From Sneathiella chinensis (GTDB lineage Bacteria > Pseudomonadota > Alphaproteobacteria > Sneathiellales > Sneathiellaceae), in contig NZ_VNWN01000002.1 of NCBI RefSeq assembly GCF_012720115.1, positions 1,116,001 through 1,180,000 on the forward strand: a DNA stretch of 64,000 bases, given 5' to 3'. The notes beneath the pieces are model-generated. The model ran no database searches. It was not told where the DNA came from and saw only the letters and a list, made by a program, of their open reading frames with translations. Below, piece after piece: positions 26,816 through 37,127 of the stretch. A program made the position numbers and the translations under genes. How positions within the stretch are numbered: the stretch's first letter is position 1; every line of letters starts with the position of its first letter.

Positions 26816-28144
26816 TTATCGTTTGATCCGAATAAGTTCCTCCAACATTTCATCTGCGGTGGTGATGATTTTACTGGCAGCAGAATAGGATCGTTGGGTG
26901 ACAATCATCTTGGTGAATTCCTCGGCGATATCCACGGTGGAGGCTTCCGTCGCCGATGAAATGATCCTACCGGATCCCCCAAGGGTTGCTTCCCTGAGAG
27001 AGAAAGGTCCGGACTCCGGCGTTTCGTCGAAGGCGTTGCCAGACAGATTGTTCAATTCATTGGGGTTGGGGAAGGTGGCGATCGGAATCTTGTAGATATG
27101 TTTCGACGTACCGTTGTCGAATTTGGCGATCACGTTGCCTTCTTCGTCAATATGAACACTGTCGAAGGCCCCGAACAGGGCACCGTTGATGTCGGAAGAC
27201 ACCATTTCGGAGATCCCGGCAAAGTGGGTGAAGCCGTCGGACTGATCGTCAGAACCGAAATTCAGGGTGATGTTCTGCGGGCTTTCAATGCCAAGGCTTG
27301 CTGCCCACGGAATGGTGATGTTGTTGGTCTGGGTAGTGGCACCAGAAGACAGGTCCAGTGTTCCGTCGGCATTGAAGGCGACCACTTCCGTGGACAGAAC
27401 ATCCTCGTTCCCATCCCCGTCCACATCGGCGGTGATTTCCAGTGTCCATTCGTTCGGGTTCGCGCCGGTCCCGGTCTTCAGGTAGTTGAAGGTCAGGGCA
27501 TGGGCGTCACCGACACTGTCATAAATCTGGAAAGATCGGACGAAGTGGGGCGTGGTTGTTCCGTTGGCCATGTCGCCGGGAACATAACCGGCACCAAAGG
27601 ACGTTTGTGATTTCTCCAGATTGGCTTTCAGCTCGATGGTCGAGGTTGCCTCGGCGTTACCGGTCAGGCCGGAAATATTGACCGGTTGCAGGGCAGCAAG
27701 GTCGGACTGATTGGTCGGGATGTTACCGTTCACATCCACTTTCCAGCCTTGCAGGAAATATCCTTGGGCGTTGCGAAGGCGTCCCTGTGCGTCCGGCTCG
27801 AAGGTGCCGGCCCGTGTGAAGACGTAGTTGCCGCCGGTCCCGGCCGGGTCGGACAGAGTGTGTGCGACAAAGAAACCGTTTCCGGCAATGGCCATATGCG
27901 TGCCGGTGGAGGACGCCGTGATCAGGCCCTGCCGGTCGACCCGCATGGACGGATGAACAATCACACCGCCGGGGGAATAGGTTGTATCGGTGGCGGCTTC
28001 CGTCACAAGTGTGGAGAAAACCGCACGGGTGTCCTTGTATCCAATGGTATTGGCATTGGAAATATTGTCAGAGATCATACCCATGGACATGGATTGGGCG
28101 GCCAATCCGGATACGCCTGAGAACATTGCTGCTGTAAGACTCAT
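26816..28144 (-). CDS. flgE: Flagellar hook protein FlgE
   Basis: Major hook subunit, 442 aa. The N-terminus (SLTAAMFSGVSGLAAQSMSMGMISDNISNANTIGYK, shown here by its ends) carries the axial-protein signature NISNANTIGYKD, and the C-terminus has the matching helix (DIAEEFTKMIVTQRSYSAASKII). The middle is the beta-rich hook domain. The ATG at 28144 with GAGGAG nine bases before is preferred to a GTG at 28153. Last gene of the fliK-flgD-flgE unit; exported through the FlhA/FliI system encoded nearby. Confidence 0.95.
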   Translation of the reverse strand: MSLTAAMFSGVSGLAAQSMSMGMISDNISNANTIGYKDTRAVFSTLVTEAATDTTYSPGGVIVHPSMRVDRQGLITASSTGTHMAIAGNGFFVAHTLSDPAGTGGNYVFTRAGTFEPDAQGRLRNAQGYFLQGWKVDVNGNIPTNQSDLAALQPVNISGLTGNAEATSTIELKANLEKSQTSFGAGYVPGDMANGTTTPHFVRSFQIYDSVGDAHALTFNYLKTGTGANPNEWTLEITADVDGDGNEDVLSTEVVAFNADGTLDLSSGATTQTNNITIPWAASLGIESPQNITLNFGSDDQSDGFTHFAGISEMVSSDINGALFGAFDSVHIDEEGNVIAKFDNGTSKHIYKIPIATFPNPNELNNLSGNAFDETPESGPFSLREATLGGSGRIISSATEASTVDIAEEFTKMIVTQRSYSAASKIITTADEMLEELIRIKR

Positions 28145-28208
28145 TCTTAACACTCCTCAGTAAATCAGTCGCCCGTCCTGTGGCGACGTGAAAGTCGTTT
28201 ATCGGCTG

Positions 28209-28910
28209 TTAGGCCGCGTCATTCCCTGTGTCAGTTGTATGGACTGACGTAATATTGCCCAGTCCGATTGGCAGGCCGTCGACCATCAGGACCGGCTGGC
28301 CGTTGACAGTTTCAACGCTGGTGGCAAGTCCCCGGAAGTTGAAGCTGACATCGACTTCACTGCCACCATCCGTGGTGGCGGTCGCAACCAGATAATAGGT
28401 CCCTTCGGGGGCCTGACCGCCGCTGTTCAGGGTGCCATCCCATGAGAACACCTGCTCACCGGCCGATGTGGTATCGCTGTCGGTCAGGGAATAGACCTTG
28501 TTGCCGCGATCATCATAGATTTCATAGGTCACTTCATCGGCGGCTGCGCCGAAGTCCAGGTTCCATGAGGCTTCCCCGTCTTTCAGGCTGCTGATATTCA
28601 GGTTCGATCCGATTTCGCGCCCAAGATAGGAAATGAGGATGGTTGCCTCGTTATTCTGCTGGGTGATGGACTGCAACTGGATCAGGGCCTCAAGGTTCTG
28701 GTTCGTGGCAATGGATTGCTCTACTTGCGTGAAGGAAACCAGCTGGTTCGTGAACTCGGTGGTATCCGTCGGGCTGAGCGGGTCCTGATTTGCCAGCTGC
28801 GTCGTCAGCAGGGTCAGGAAGTCGTCGAAGTTGTCGGCCAGATTGACTGCTGACTGGTTCGCTTCGGAATTCGGATTGTAATATTGGGCATTCGCCTGAT
28901 CGATATTCAT
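28209..28910 (-). CDS. flgD: Flagellar hook capping protein FlgD
   Basis: 233 aa scaffold needed for FlgE polymerisation. N-terminal FLTLLTTQLANQDPLSPTDTTEFTNQLVSFTQVEQ is the FlgD signature. A FlgD Ig-like domain (WNLDFGAAADEVTYEIYDDRGN) and a Tudor-like part follow. It lies between fliK and flgE, 29 bp after fliK, a standard hook-gene order. Confidence 0.95.
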   Translation of the reverse strand: MNIDQANAQYYNPNSEANQSAVNLADNFDDFLTLLTTQLANQDPLSPTDTTEFTNQLVSFTQVEQSIATNQNLEALIQLQSITQQNNEATILISYLGREIGSNLNISSLKDGEASWNLDFGAAADEVTYEIYDDRGNKVYSLTDSDTTSAGEQVFSWDGTLNSGGQAPEGTYYLVATATTDGGSEVDVSFNFRGLATSVETVNGQPVLMVDGLPIGLGNITSVHTTDTGNDAA

Positions 28911-28939
28911 GCTGTAATCCTCGCGCTGGCGCCTGTCTG

Positions 28940-30505
28940 TTAAACCTGAATGTCCAGATTGCCGTCGCCGTCAATCATGTGCTGGCTTTGTGCCTGAAGG
29001 GGCTCTTCCTCAGGCTCGGCTGTATCCGGGCCTGAGGCCGTATTCGCCGGGCCCTGCTGACGCTCTGCCATGCCTTCATTCTGGCTGTTCAGGCTGAAAT
29101 TCAGGCTGTTTGAGTCCGTATCGAACCCGGCGGCCTGAAGGGCCCGTTCCAGTGTTTTGGAATCCTGTTGTAACAGGTCCAGGCTTTGCTGGTTGTCGGC
29201 AGCGATGGTCGCCATTACCCGTCCGTCATGCCCCAGTTCCAGCTTCACATCCACGCGGCCAAGCTCGGACGGGTTAAGCTGGATCTTGATCCGGTCATTT
29301 CCTTCCTTTACGGCCTGCGACACCTGCTGGGAGACCTGATCGGCAGGGGTGCCGAACTGGGCGGCCAGGCGGGCAGCATTGCCGGACTGGCTGGCAGAGT
29401 TGGCGGTGCTTGCCTCAACACCCTGTACCGCCGCAGAGGGAACATTCACATTGGTGGTCTGGGGCAGTTCAGCCGTGCCGGTGCCAACAATGGGGGCTGC
29501 CTGGCCAGACTGCTGGATCGCAAAGGGCGGTTCCGCCTGTTTCACCGTATCGGTCACGGTGCCAAGGGCGGTGCTGTTCATATTCTGGGGGGTGGCAGGG
29601 GTGCCTTGCCCGGTGGTCTGGCCCAGCGTTCCGGCCTGAATGGCGGTGTTGCCGCTAATCAGGGACGGGGCTGCGCCGTTGGCGCCGGTTTTAGTCCCGG
29701 CAGCAGCCAGAGAGATTTTCCCTTTTCCGTGCTGGAGCATTTCCGCGATCTTGCTGGACAGAATATCCTTCTCGCTCATGCTGCTCGCTTCCGCAGAGCG
29801 CAGGGCTTCCAGTGCGCCGCCGTTGGGGGCCGGTTTCGCTGTCAATTCTGCCGGTCGGGTTTGGGGGTCCTTTTTGGTCGCTGCATCAACCGCCGCGGAT
29901 GCGGTCTGGGTGGCGGCCGGATCCGCTTGCGGGCTGGTCTGTCCCGGTGTGGCCTTTGCCGCATGCACAGCCTTGGCCACTTCGGAGGCATTGGCGGATG
30001 GTGCCGCGGTTGAGGCTTCTGTCTGGGTTTTGCCATGGGCTGCGGCTGTTGCTGCCTGCGCAATGGGGCTGGCCGTTTCCGGCAGGCCCTGTCCGGCAGG
30101 GCCAACCGGGCCGGTCTTGCCTTTTTGCGGGGCGGTGGCTTGTTCCGTACCGTCGGCAGGGGGCGTTGTGGTCGGGGACGTTGCTTCCCCTTCTCCTTGA
30201 GCGGAAGCCGGGGCCGTCGCTGTGTCCGCTGTCATTGCGGCAGCGGGTGTTTCATCCGGTACCGGTGTTGCGGCGGTATGGGCGGTGTGCGAAACCGTTT
30301 CATCCCGGTTCCTGTCCTCGTCCCGTTCCGCGTTTCGGTCGTCAATAGACTGACTGTGATCTTTCTCGCGCGCGGACCGGGCGGCCTCCGCTGCGGCGTC
30401 CTGTCGATCAAGGTAGCGGGCAAAATCCTCTGCCCCCGTGTCGGCATAGCCATGACCTCGGGAGAAGGGAAACCCGTTATTGCTATTTACCTGTGATACA
30501 TCCAT
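28940..30505 (-). CDS. fliK: Flagellar hook-length control protein FliK
   Basis: 521 aa molecular ruler that sets hook length and triggers the export switch. Residues 1-370 are low-complexity Ala/Thr/Pro/Gln-rich, as usual for the ruler part. The C-terminal Flg_hook domain is clear: RIKIQLNPSELGRVDVKLEL, DGRVMATIAADNQQSLDLL, then LERALQAAGFD. The start ATG lies about 60 bp after a well-formed sigma54 promoter. First gene of fliK-flgD-flgE. Confidence 0.92.
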   Translation of the reverse strand: MDVSQVNSNNGFPFSRGHGYADTGAEDFARYLDRQDAAAEAARSAREKDHSQSIDDRNAERDEDRNRDETVSHTAHTAATPVPDETPAAAMTADTATAPASAQGEGEATSPTTTPPADGTEQATAPQKGKTGPVGPAGQGLPETASPIAQAATAAAHGKTQTEASTAAPSANASEVAKAVHAAKATPGQTSPQADPAATQTASAAVDAATKKDPQTRPAELTAKPAPNGGALEALRSAEASSMSEKDILSSKIAEMLQHGKGKISLAAAGTKTGANGAAPSLISGNTAIQAGTLGQTTGQGTPATPQNMNSTALGTVTDTVKQAEPPFAIQQSGQAAPIVGTGTAELPQTTNVNVPSAAVQGVEASTANSASQSGNAARLAAQFGTPADQVSQQVSQAVKEGNDRIKIQLNPSELGRVDVKLELGHDGRVMATIAADNQQSLDLLQQDSKTLERALQAAGFDTDSNSLNFSLNSQNEGMAERQQGPANTASGPDTAEPEEEPLQAQSQHMIDGDGNLDIQV

Positions 30506-30563
30506 TGGCTTGACCCTAAACTCTGTATTGCTGCTGTCCGGGACAGCGTGTTGCCTTCATATA

Positions 30564-30579
30564 TGCAAAGGCCGGGCCA
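30564..30579 (-). promoter_or_regulatory. Sigma54 promoter for fliK-flgD-flgE
   Basis: On the minus strand: TGGCCCG, four bases, TTGCA, with GG and GC at the right -24/-12 spacing (consensus TGGCACG-N4-TTGCW). It lies 59 bp before the fliK start. FlbD, encoded at 20-21.5 kb, is the likely activator. The gap between this site and the flgK promoter (30580-30784) holds no gene I can support. Confidence 0.8.
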
Positions 30580-30784
30580 GTTTTCCGTCAAAATAAATTC
30601 TGTTTAAAATCAGTCGTTTAATTGTTTCTGTCTGGTTTTTTCGGTCTTCCGGCTTCCGGGATGGCGGCATTTTTTTCCTGAACGGGACGGATGTTGCCGG
30701 GAAGATATTGTCCGCCCCCGCCTCGGGGGTGTTTTGGTTTTCCTCTTATATAAGGAGGGGGTGTTCACAGCCCGTTTTCAGGAT

Positions 30785-30800
30785 TGGCATCATACTTGCA
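30785..30800 (+). promoter_or_regulatory. Sigma54 promoter for flgK-flgL
   Basis: TGGCATC, four bases, TTGCA: all key bases of the -24/-12 consensus and exact spacing. The transcript would start near 30812, leaving a leader of about 205 bases before flgK. The leader holds a small reading frame (30820-31020) ending in an ATGA overlap with flgK, without a ribosome site I can recognise. Confidence 0.85.
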
Positions 30801-31016
30801 ACGTTAGGGGCAAGGCGCGGTGAATGCCGGCTGTCATGTTCAAGTCCAGAAACGGATTGTTTTGATGAAAGTTGTTGTAAATCAATTTGTTAATTCCTTT
30901 TTTTCGGCCCAGTCGGCGCAAGGTATTTTTTGCCTCGCAGCAGGAAGTGCAGGGGGTGGGCTGAACATTTTTGCCTTGAAAGGACAGCGTGCGGGTCTGG
31001 CTGAGGAGACATCAAA

Positions 31017-33113
31017 ATGAGTTTGAATGCGATCATGAATGCCGGTGTGACCGGGATGCTCAGTCACCAGAAGGCCCTGAATGTTACATCAAGCAATATC
31101 GCCAATGTCCATACGGACGGATATGCCCGCAAGGTTGTCGACTATGGCTCAGTTGCGCTGCATGGTGTCGGTGCCGGTGTCGAGATTGAGGATATCAGAC
31201 GGGTTACGGATCAGTTCATCCTCAAGGAACTGCGCCTGTCCACGGCCAATACGGAACAGTATAAGGCCATGTCCGAAATCCATATCAAGCTGCAATCCCT
31301 GCTGGGGGATCCGGCGGCGAACACATCGCTGACCGGCAAGCTGGACAGTATTCATGCCTCGTTCGCATCGCTGACCGCCGATCCGACCCTGACCGTATCC
31401 CGTACCGCCGCGTTGAACGAACTACAGAATTTCGGGATCGAAACCAACCGCCTGCAGTCCCATATCCAGGATCTGCGGAAAGAGGCGGACAGCAAGATCA
31501 AGGGCGATATTGAGACGGTCAATCAGGCGATCCTGCGGGTGTCGAAACTGAACGATGAAATTATTGCCGCCAATATCAGCGAGCAACCGACAGGAGAGTT
31601 GGAGGACCAGCGGGATCAGGCGATCATGGAAATCGCCAAGATCATGGATGTGAAAACCTATCCGCAAGGTAACGGGGCCCTGGCCATTGTGACCAAGGCG
31701 GGGCAGCAGTTGCTGGATTTTACACCGCGTCAACTGGTTTACAACGAAGCGGCGACCGTCACATCCGAGACTGTCTTCTCGCAGGTGACCCTGAACCTTT
31801 ATGACAAGGTGCATGGAACCGTTGCGCCGACCGGCCTGCCGCTTGATCCGGAACTGTCCAGTGGTTCCTTGCGGGGCTGGCTGGATATGCGCAACATCGA
31901 ACTGCCCGCCCTTGCAGATCAGATCGGGGCGCTTGCAGGCGGCGTCGCAGAGCAGTTCAACGCCATTCACAACGCCAATATATCGGTTCCGCCGCCCGCC
32001 TCCATGACAGGGCGGAATACAGGTGTTGTCGCCGGGGAGCCGCACGGCTTCACCGGGCAGGCGACCTTCTACAGCTTTGATGCCAACAATGAAATTGTCG
32101 CGTCCTATACCGTTGATTTTGACAATCCGGGGACGCTGACCATGACCGATGTCATGAACGAGGTGAACGCAGCCCTTGGCGCTGGCACCCTGACCCTGAC
32201 CAACGGGGTTCTCGGGATGAGTGCACAGGGCGGTGCCACAGGCGTCGGGATCGAGCAGGATGCCGTTTCCCCGGCCGATCGGGGAGGACGCGGGTTTTCG
32301 CATTTCTTCGGGATGAACGACCTGATCGAAACCGAGGTTGAAACCGCCTTTTCCACCGGCCTCGGGGTGGGGGATGCCCATAACTTTACCGGCACCACCG
32401 AACTGGAGTTCCGGGGACCCGATGGACAGGTTGTTTCAAACTTCACTGTGGATTTCGGGGCCATTGGCGGCACGGTCGGGGATGTTCTCAATGAACTGAA
32501 TACCAACCTCAGCCCCTATGCCACTGCGTCCCTGAACGCCAAGGGTGAATTGCAGATCAAGAACGCGCTGGGGTACGAGAACCACAAGGTTCTGGTCAAG
32601 AACGACACGTCAGACCGGGGCGCCACGGGCATGAATTTCCCGGACATGTTCGGGATTGGCCTGAAATACCCGAGCGAAATGGGTGTCAATTTTTCAGTGC
32701 GGGATGACATTGTCGGCGATCCGATGAAATTGGCGTTGGCGCATGTGGACCCTGCGGGAAGCCCTGCGTTGACGCTGGCCGATAACCGGGGTGCCCTTGA
32801 TTTCCAGGCACTCAGTTCCGCCGTTTATACCTTCAAGTCCGCCGGAAACTTGACCGGCTCCACCGTGACGGTTGCCGAATATGCAGCGCAGGTTCTGGCC
32901 AATGCCGGCCTTGGCGCCGCACGGGCGGAAAGCCTTCAGTCGGACCGGGCCGCCCTTACCGGTGTGCTCAGCTCCCGGATGATGGAAAAGGTCGGTGTGA
33001 ACATGGATGAGGAACTGGCCAACCTGATTGTGTACCAGAATGCCTATAACGCCGCAGCGCGGGTCATTACGACCGCACGGGATATGTACGATATCCTGCT
33101 GAATATTGCCTGA
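31017..33113 (+). CDS. flgK: Flagellar hook-filament junction protein FlgK (HAP1)
   Basis: 698 aa. Axial-protein termini are clear: N-terminal SLNAIMNAGVTGMLSHQKALN and TSSNIANVHTDGYARKVVDY; C-terminal GVNMDEELANLIVYQNAYNAAARVITTARDMYDILL. The middle region is variable and long relative to E. coli FlgK (about 550 aa). AGGAG before the ATG supports the start. Upstream sigma54 promoter, flgL 25 bp downstream. Confidence 0.95.
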   Translation: MSLNAIMNAGVTGMLSHQKALNVTSSNIANVHTDGYARKVVDYGSVALHGVGAGVEIEDIRRVTDQFILKELRLSTANTEQYKAMSEIHIKLQSLLGDPAANTSLTGKLDSIHASFASLTADPTLTVSRTAALNELQNFGIETNRLQSHIQDLRKEADSKIKGDIETVNQAILRVSKLNDEIIAANISEQPTGELEDQRDQAIMEIAKIMDVKTYPQGNGALAIVTKAGQQLLDFTPRQLVYNEAATVTSETVFSQVTLNLYDKVHGTVAPTGLPLDPELSSGSLRGWLDMRNIELPALADQIGALAGGVAEQFNAIHNANISVPPPASMTGRNTGVVAGEPHGFTGQATFYSFDANNEIVASYTVDFDNPGTLTMTDVMNEVNAALGAGTLTLTNGVLGMSAQGGATGVGIEQDAVSPADRGGRGFSHFFGMNDLIETEVETAFSTGLGVGDAHNFTGTTELEFRGPDGQVVSNFTVDFGAIGGTVGDVLNELNTNLSPYATASLNAKGELQIKNALGYENHKVLVKNDTSDRGATGMNFPDMFGIGLKYPSEMGVNFSVRDDIVGDPMKLALAHVDPAGSPALTLADNRGALDFQALSSAVYTFKSAGNLTGSTVTVAEYAAQVLANAGLGAARAESLQSDRAALTGVLSSRMMEKVGVNMDEELANLIVYQNAYNAAARVITTARDMYDILLNIA

Positions 33114-33137
33114 CGCGTGCCGTAGAGGAGAGATGAG

Positions 33138-34100
33138 ATGACCCGAATTTCAACATTCCACCAAAGTCAGACCCTGCTGCAGGAGATGCTGAACAGTCAG
33201 CGGAAAGTAGCGGATGCCCAGCGGCAGGTGACCACCGGTCATGTGGCGGAATTCTACAAGGATATCCATCAGGATACGACCAGCCTTACCGGCGCCAAGA
33301 GTCTGCTGGCCCGTCTGGAACAGCATGGCGACAACAACGGACGCATTCAAAGCCGCCTGTTCAGTTATGATCAGGCCTTGTCGGGTCTTGAGGCCGCTGG
33401 CACCGATATCAAGGAAGCGGTGATGGGGGCGATCAACTCCTCCACTTCCCTCGGGTTTGATGCGGCAATCGAGGGGGCGTTCGAGGCCGCGCTCGGCTTT
33501 CTGAACAGCCAGACCAACGAAGGGTATCTTTTTGCCGGGTCCAAGAAAGACACCCTGCCGGTCAATATTGACAATATCAATGACTTGCTGACAGCAGCAG
33601 AACCGCCAACGGATATCTTTGACAACAATTCCCTGAAAGCCTCTGTGCGCATTGACGAGGACCGCTCGATCGAGGTGGGGATCCTTGCCGACGAGGTGGG
33701 GCTGGAAATCATGACAGCCTTGCAGCGGATCGTGAAATGGCAAAACGGCGTTCTGCCGACAACGGCCCCGGTTCCCGTGGGGCCTGCCGGTCCTATGTCA
33801 ACGCCCCTGACACAGTCCGATCAGGCATTCCTGACCGGTGAAATCGCCAATCTTGAAAAGCTGGTCAGGGATGTGGCGACCGTGCGCGGTGAAAACGGCC
33901 TCAACCTGAAAACCATTGAAGGGACGCAGGCGGCGCTGGGCGCCCGGATTGATCAGACCAAGACCTTTATCAGCAGTATCGAGGATGTGGATTCCGCCAC
34001 GGCGATTACGAATCTCAACCAGATGAATTTCGCGCTTGAGGCGTCCTATAACGTGCTTAGCCAGATAAACCGGACCAGTCTGCTGAACTTCCTGCGCTGA
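33138..34100 (+). CDS. flgL: Flagellar hook-filament junction protein FlgL (HAP3)
   Basis: 320 aa flagellin-like junction protein. N-terminus [32 protein letters not shown] and C-terminus [11 protein letters not shown] are flagellin-type coiled helices. [14 protein letters not shown] is the usual FlgL motif. It forms a unit with flgK. No flagellin gene is in the window. Confidence 0.92.
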   Translation: MTRISTFHQSQTLLQEMLNSQRKVADAQRQVTTGHVAEFYKDIHQDTTSLTGAKSLLARLEQHGDNNGRIQSRLFSYDQALSGLEAAGTDIKEAVMGAINSSTSLGFDAAIEGAFEAALGFLNSQTNEGYLFAGSKKDTLPVNIDNINDLLTAAEPPTDIFDNNSLKASVRIDEDRSIEVGILADEVGLEIMTALQRIVKWQNGVLPTTAPVPVGPAGPMSTPLTQSDQAFLTGEIANLEKLVRDVATVRGENGLNLKTIEGTQAALGARIDQTKTFISSIEDVDSATAITNLNQMNFALEASYNVLSQINRTSLLNFLR

Positions 34101-34191
34101 TGAGGCGGCGGATGCGGTTATTTGTCACCGGATGGGGGCAAAAAGGCTCAGAAGGCTTGCATCCGCACAATTGGTGACTATATTGCGCGCC

Positions 34192-35313
34192 ATGAATACA
34201 TTAGGCTTCGATGCTGCGCCGGAAGATACCCGGGTTGTTGTCGCCATGTCTGGCGGTGTGGACAGCTCGGTAACCGCCGCACTCCTCAAGGATCAGGGAT
34301 ATGACGTTGTAGGGATTACCCTGCAACTTTACGATCATGGCGCTGCGGTTCAGCGCAAGGGCGCCTGCTGCGCGGGTCAGGACATCCATGATGCCCGCCG
34401 TGTGGCCGAGGCCATTGGCATTCCCCATTATGTTCTGGACTATGAAAGCCGGTTCAAGGACAGCGTCATGGAAGAGTTCGCCGATAGTTACCTGCGCGGC
34501 GAGACACCGGTTCCCTGCGTGCGCTGTAACCAGACCGTGAAATTCCGCGATCTTCTTGAAACAGCCGAGGATCTGGGCGCGGTTGCGCTGGCGACGGGGC
34601 ACTATATTCGCCGGGAAGGGGGGCTGGATAATGCCCGTCTCTATCGCGGTAAGAACAGCATCAAGGACCAGAGCTATTTCCTGTTCGCAACGACGCAGGA
34701 ACAGGCAAACTATCTTCGCTTCCCGCTGGGGGGGCTCAGCAAGGATGAAACCCGCGCGCTGGCCGACAAATACAATCTGGCTGTGGCGGCCAAGCCGGAA
34801 AGTCAGGATATCTGCTTTGTGCCGAACGGCAACTATGCCAGCGTGATTGAACGCATTCGTCCTGGCGCCGGGGTTGAAGGGGATATTGTGGATCTTCATG
34901 GCACTGTTCTCGGGCGTCATTCCGGCATCATCAACTATACCATTGGGCAGCGCCGTGGCCTCGGGATTGCAACGGGAAGCCCGCTCTATGTGGTGCGGCT
35001 TGACCCGGAACGGAACCGGGTTGTCGTCGGGCCCGCTGAAGCCCTGCTGGTCTCGCGTGTTTCCTTGCGTGAAATGAACTGGATCGGGGATGAACCCCTC
35101 GGCATGGACGGCACAGAGGTCATGGTCAAGGTCCGCTCCACGCAGGAGCCCATGAAGGCCACCGTTTTTGGTGCCGCTGACAACTGGGCAGAGGTGCATC
35201 TGGACGAGCCGGAAGCCGGTGTCTCACCGGGGCAGGCCTGCGTCATGTATGATGGAGACCGCTTGTTGGGCGGGGGCTGGATCGCCGGGACCGAGGCCCC
35301 GATTACCCTGTAA
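34192..35313 (+). CDS. mnmA: tRNA-specific 2-thiouridylase MnmA
   Basis: Adds sulfur to U34 of tRNA-Lys, -Glu and -Gln. PP-loop motif [16 protein letters not shown] at the N-terminus; catalytic cysteines in [10 protein letters not shown] and [14 protein letters not shown]; the C-terminal beta-barrel holds [14 protein letters not shown]. From the ATG at 34192 the product is 373 aa, the normal size; an ATG at 34132 would add 20 residues without family similarity. Neither start has a strong ribosome site. The last 90 bp overlap the convergent DUF3095 gene. Confidence 0.94.
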   Translation: MNTLGFDAAPEDTRVVVAMSGGVDSSVTAALLKDQGYDVVGITLQLYDHGAAVQRKGACCAGQDIHDARRVAEAIGIPHYVLDYESRFKDSVMEEFADSYLRGETPVPCVRCNQTVKFRDLLETAEDLGAVALATGHYIRREGGLDNARLYRGKNSIKDQSYFLFATTQEQANYLRFPLGGLSKDETRALADKYNLAVAAKPESQDICFVPNGNYASVIERIRPGAGVEGDIVDLHGTVLGRHSGIINYTIGQRRGLGIATGSPLYVVRLDPERNRVVVGPAEALLVSRVSLREMNWIGDEPLGMDGTEVMVKVRSTQEPMKATVFGAADNWAEVHLDEPEAGVSPGQACVMYDGDRLLGGGWIAGTEAPITL

Positions 35314-36489
35314 TCGGGCTGCCAACTGCTGTTTTAATTCGGCGGCGGCCAGGGCAAAACCGCCGTTGCTGCCATCCACAAAATGCAGATGGGCCCCTTC
35401 GGCCAGATTGAAGACCAGACACGTCATCAGGGCTGAGTCTGCTTCATGCAGGCCGAAGACAATATCACCCCGGTCATGCCGGCTTTGTAGGGATCGGCGG
35501 ATGCTGGTGATCTGTTCCGGTGTGCAGTCAAGGACCAGCCGGATCATGTCGTCAAAGCGCCGGAAATCAGTGTTGGCCAGTAATTCCTTCCGGTAGAGGG
35601 GCGCGTCGTAATTGCCGGCTTTTCGCCCCGTCTTTTCCAGAAACACCTGAACGAAACTCTGAAATGCCAACCGGCACCATCGCCGGAACACAGGGTGCTT
35701 TCCGGCGGTCAGTTTGGCTTCTGTCCATAAACTGCGGGGCGGCCAGCGAAAGCGCAGGTTGTCATTGCTGGTTGGTCGGTATTTTTCAGGTTCTGTCCCC
35801 AGTGCCGCGCGAAGCATGGTCAGGATATCCTCATAGATACGCGCCTTTTCCTTGGGCGAATGGGTGGGGGCGCTGACCAGCAGGCTCACCATGCGGCCAT
35901 TTCGGGCCTGCAAGGGTTCCCACCTGCAGGAAAGCCCTTCAAGGTCAGGCGGGCTTTCCGGTGATCGGTTGTCCGGAATGCGGTATGGGTTCGTTATATG
36001 GTCCTGCTTGAGAAGGCGGTCCGCCTCCATCAGGCCGCCGCCGGAAAACATGCCAAGGAAAAGACCCTCTCCTATCTCGTATTTCAGGACTTTGACCGAT
36101 ACACCGGCTTTTCGAATTTCCGTTACCGGGATCATGCCGATACGAAGGTCCAGACTGAAACTCTTTCTCGCCAGCGCCCGGACCTGTATCAGGGCTTTCT
36201 CGGCCTCGGCCCGCAAGACGGCCGGGATGGCGAGGGTGCCGCCATCGCCGCCAAAAACATAGGGGATATCAATGCCCCTTGAAATGTTCAGGATGCTCAT
36301 GATGCTGGCCGCACCGACCATGTTGACGGTCTTGTAGGCCCCCTTGCGAATGGCGGCGGTGGACCCTTTGATATCGGACAGGACTATCAGCCAGTCGTCG
36401 GGCAGGGGCGTGTATCGATCCTCCTCGGTGACAGAGGCGAATGTGCTGACGGCGGGCAGGGCTGAATAAAAGCCGGTACTGTCATGCAT
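35224..36489 (-). CDS. DUF3095 family protein
   Basis: 421 aa protein matching the DUF3095 family: [29 protein letters not shown] near the N-terminus, then [12 protein letters not shown]. The DIKGST and GGDGG segments resemble class III nucleotide cyclase motifs, but activity has not been shown to my knowledge. The ATG at 36489, with AAGGA before it, is chosen over an upstream start at 36594 whose added residues look non-coding. The C-terminal 30 codons overlap mnmA in antisense. Confidence 0.8.
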   Translation of the reverse strand: MHDSTGFYSALPAVSTFASVTEEDRYTPLPDDWLIVLSDIKGSTAAIRKGAYKTVNMVGAASIMSILNISRGIDIPYVFGGDGGTLAIPAVLRAEAEKALIQVRALARKSFSLDLRIGMIPVTEIRKAGVSVKVLKYEIGEGLFLGMFSGGGLMEADRLLKQDHITNPYRIPDNRSPESPPDLEGLSCRWEPLQARNGRMVSLLVSAPTHSPKEKARIYEDILTMLRAALGTEPEKYRPTSNDNLRFRWPPRSLWTEAKLTAGKHPVFRRWCRLAFQSFVQVFLEKTGRKAGNYDAPLYRKELLANTDFRRFDDMIRLVLDCTPEQITSIRRSLQSRHDRGDIVFGLHEADSALMTCLVFNLAEGAHLHFVDGSNGGFALAAAELKQQLAARLQGNRGLGPGDPAPAQQAVSIIHDAGLPR

Positions 36490-36776
36490 GGGAATGTCCT
36501 TGTTCTGGCCATGGTGAAATTTATACGAACGGCGTGTGCTACCGGATTTTCCGAGCAACCAGAACAAACCGATCGAAGGGGTGAGCGAGCGCAAAACATT
36601 CCCGTGGCCAGAGGCGCGGGGAATGCCCCAAAGCCCATGGGGTCTTTGTAAGAAAAAGGGAATTTAGCCTCTTTCCCGTCCCGGTAAATTTTATTCATTT
36701 CCCTGCTTGACAGGACCGGGAAAAGACCCTAAAAACCGGCATCCAGACGCCCAGTGCGGCGCACCTCATATCTTGG

Positions 36777-36853
36777 GGCGGAGTAGCTCAGTTGGTTAGA
36801 GCAGCGGAATCATAATCCGCGTGTCGGGGGTTCAAGTCCCTCCTCCGCTACCA
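36777..36853 (+). tRNA. tRNA-Met (CAT), elongator type
   Basis: Full cloverleaf including encoded CCA: 7-bp acceptor stem with a G1-U72 wobble, D-arm GCTC/GAGC, anticodon stem GCGGA/TCCGC with loop ATCATAA (anticodon CAT), 5-base variable loop and T-arm with TTCAAGT loop. It is the insertion site of the island, whose left repeat begins at 36805 inside the anticodon arm. All bases from there to CCA therefore lie within the duplicated sequence. Confidence 0.95.
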
Positions 36854-36855
36854 CA
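36805..36855. repeat. attL: left 51-bp attachment repeat
   Basis: From CGGAATCATAATCC in the anticodon arm to ACCACA after the tRNA end. Identical to 57019-57069 except base 36845 (C here, A at 57059). Confidence 0.93.
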
Positions 36856-36861
36856 ATTTTC

Positions 36862-37021
36862 TTAATAAAATCAATATTTTAACGATGTGTGCGGCATGTG
36901 ACCTAGTTTCTGGTCGTTTTAATGCTCATGTCTCTAAGTCTTTGTTAATGCTATTAAATATTTCCTGATATTTTTGAGTGTTGGCGCGCATGTGCCGCAT
37001 GGATGCCGCACGCTGCCGCAT
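36862..37021. repeat. Left arm-type integrase sites
   Basis: TTAATAAAATCAATAT at 36862-36877, whose 14-base core is the exact reverse complement of 56995-57008. An inverted copy of the arm motif (TGTGCGGCAT) lies at 36888-36897. Three direct copies of TGCCGCAY follow at 36993, 37004 and 37014, spaced 11 and 10 bp, one helical turn. The same motif occurs twice at the other end. This is the layout of arm sites for a tyrosine integrase or Xis. Confidence 0.75.
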
Positions 37022-37127
37022 GGAAATGTTGAGGCCAATGTATACTGCATGGATGGAAATCTTGGAGTAGCCTATCTAGGCACCTAATCTTCTGTGATAG
37101 TCCTTGGGATAAATTTAGCTTTAGCCG

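Noticed and set aside
30820-31020. 66-codon frame in the flgK leader ending in an ATGA overlap with flgK
   Set aside because: Starts with GTG without a ribosome site, and no family is recognised. Possible leader peptide, but not supported enough to call.
36854-37127. CRISPR array from repeated TGCCGCA units
   Set aside because: Repeats are only 8 bases with 2-3 base gaps and no cas genes; they fit integrase arm sites.
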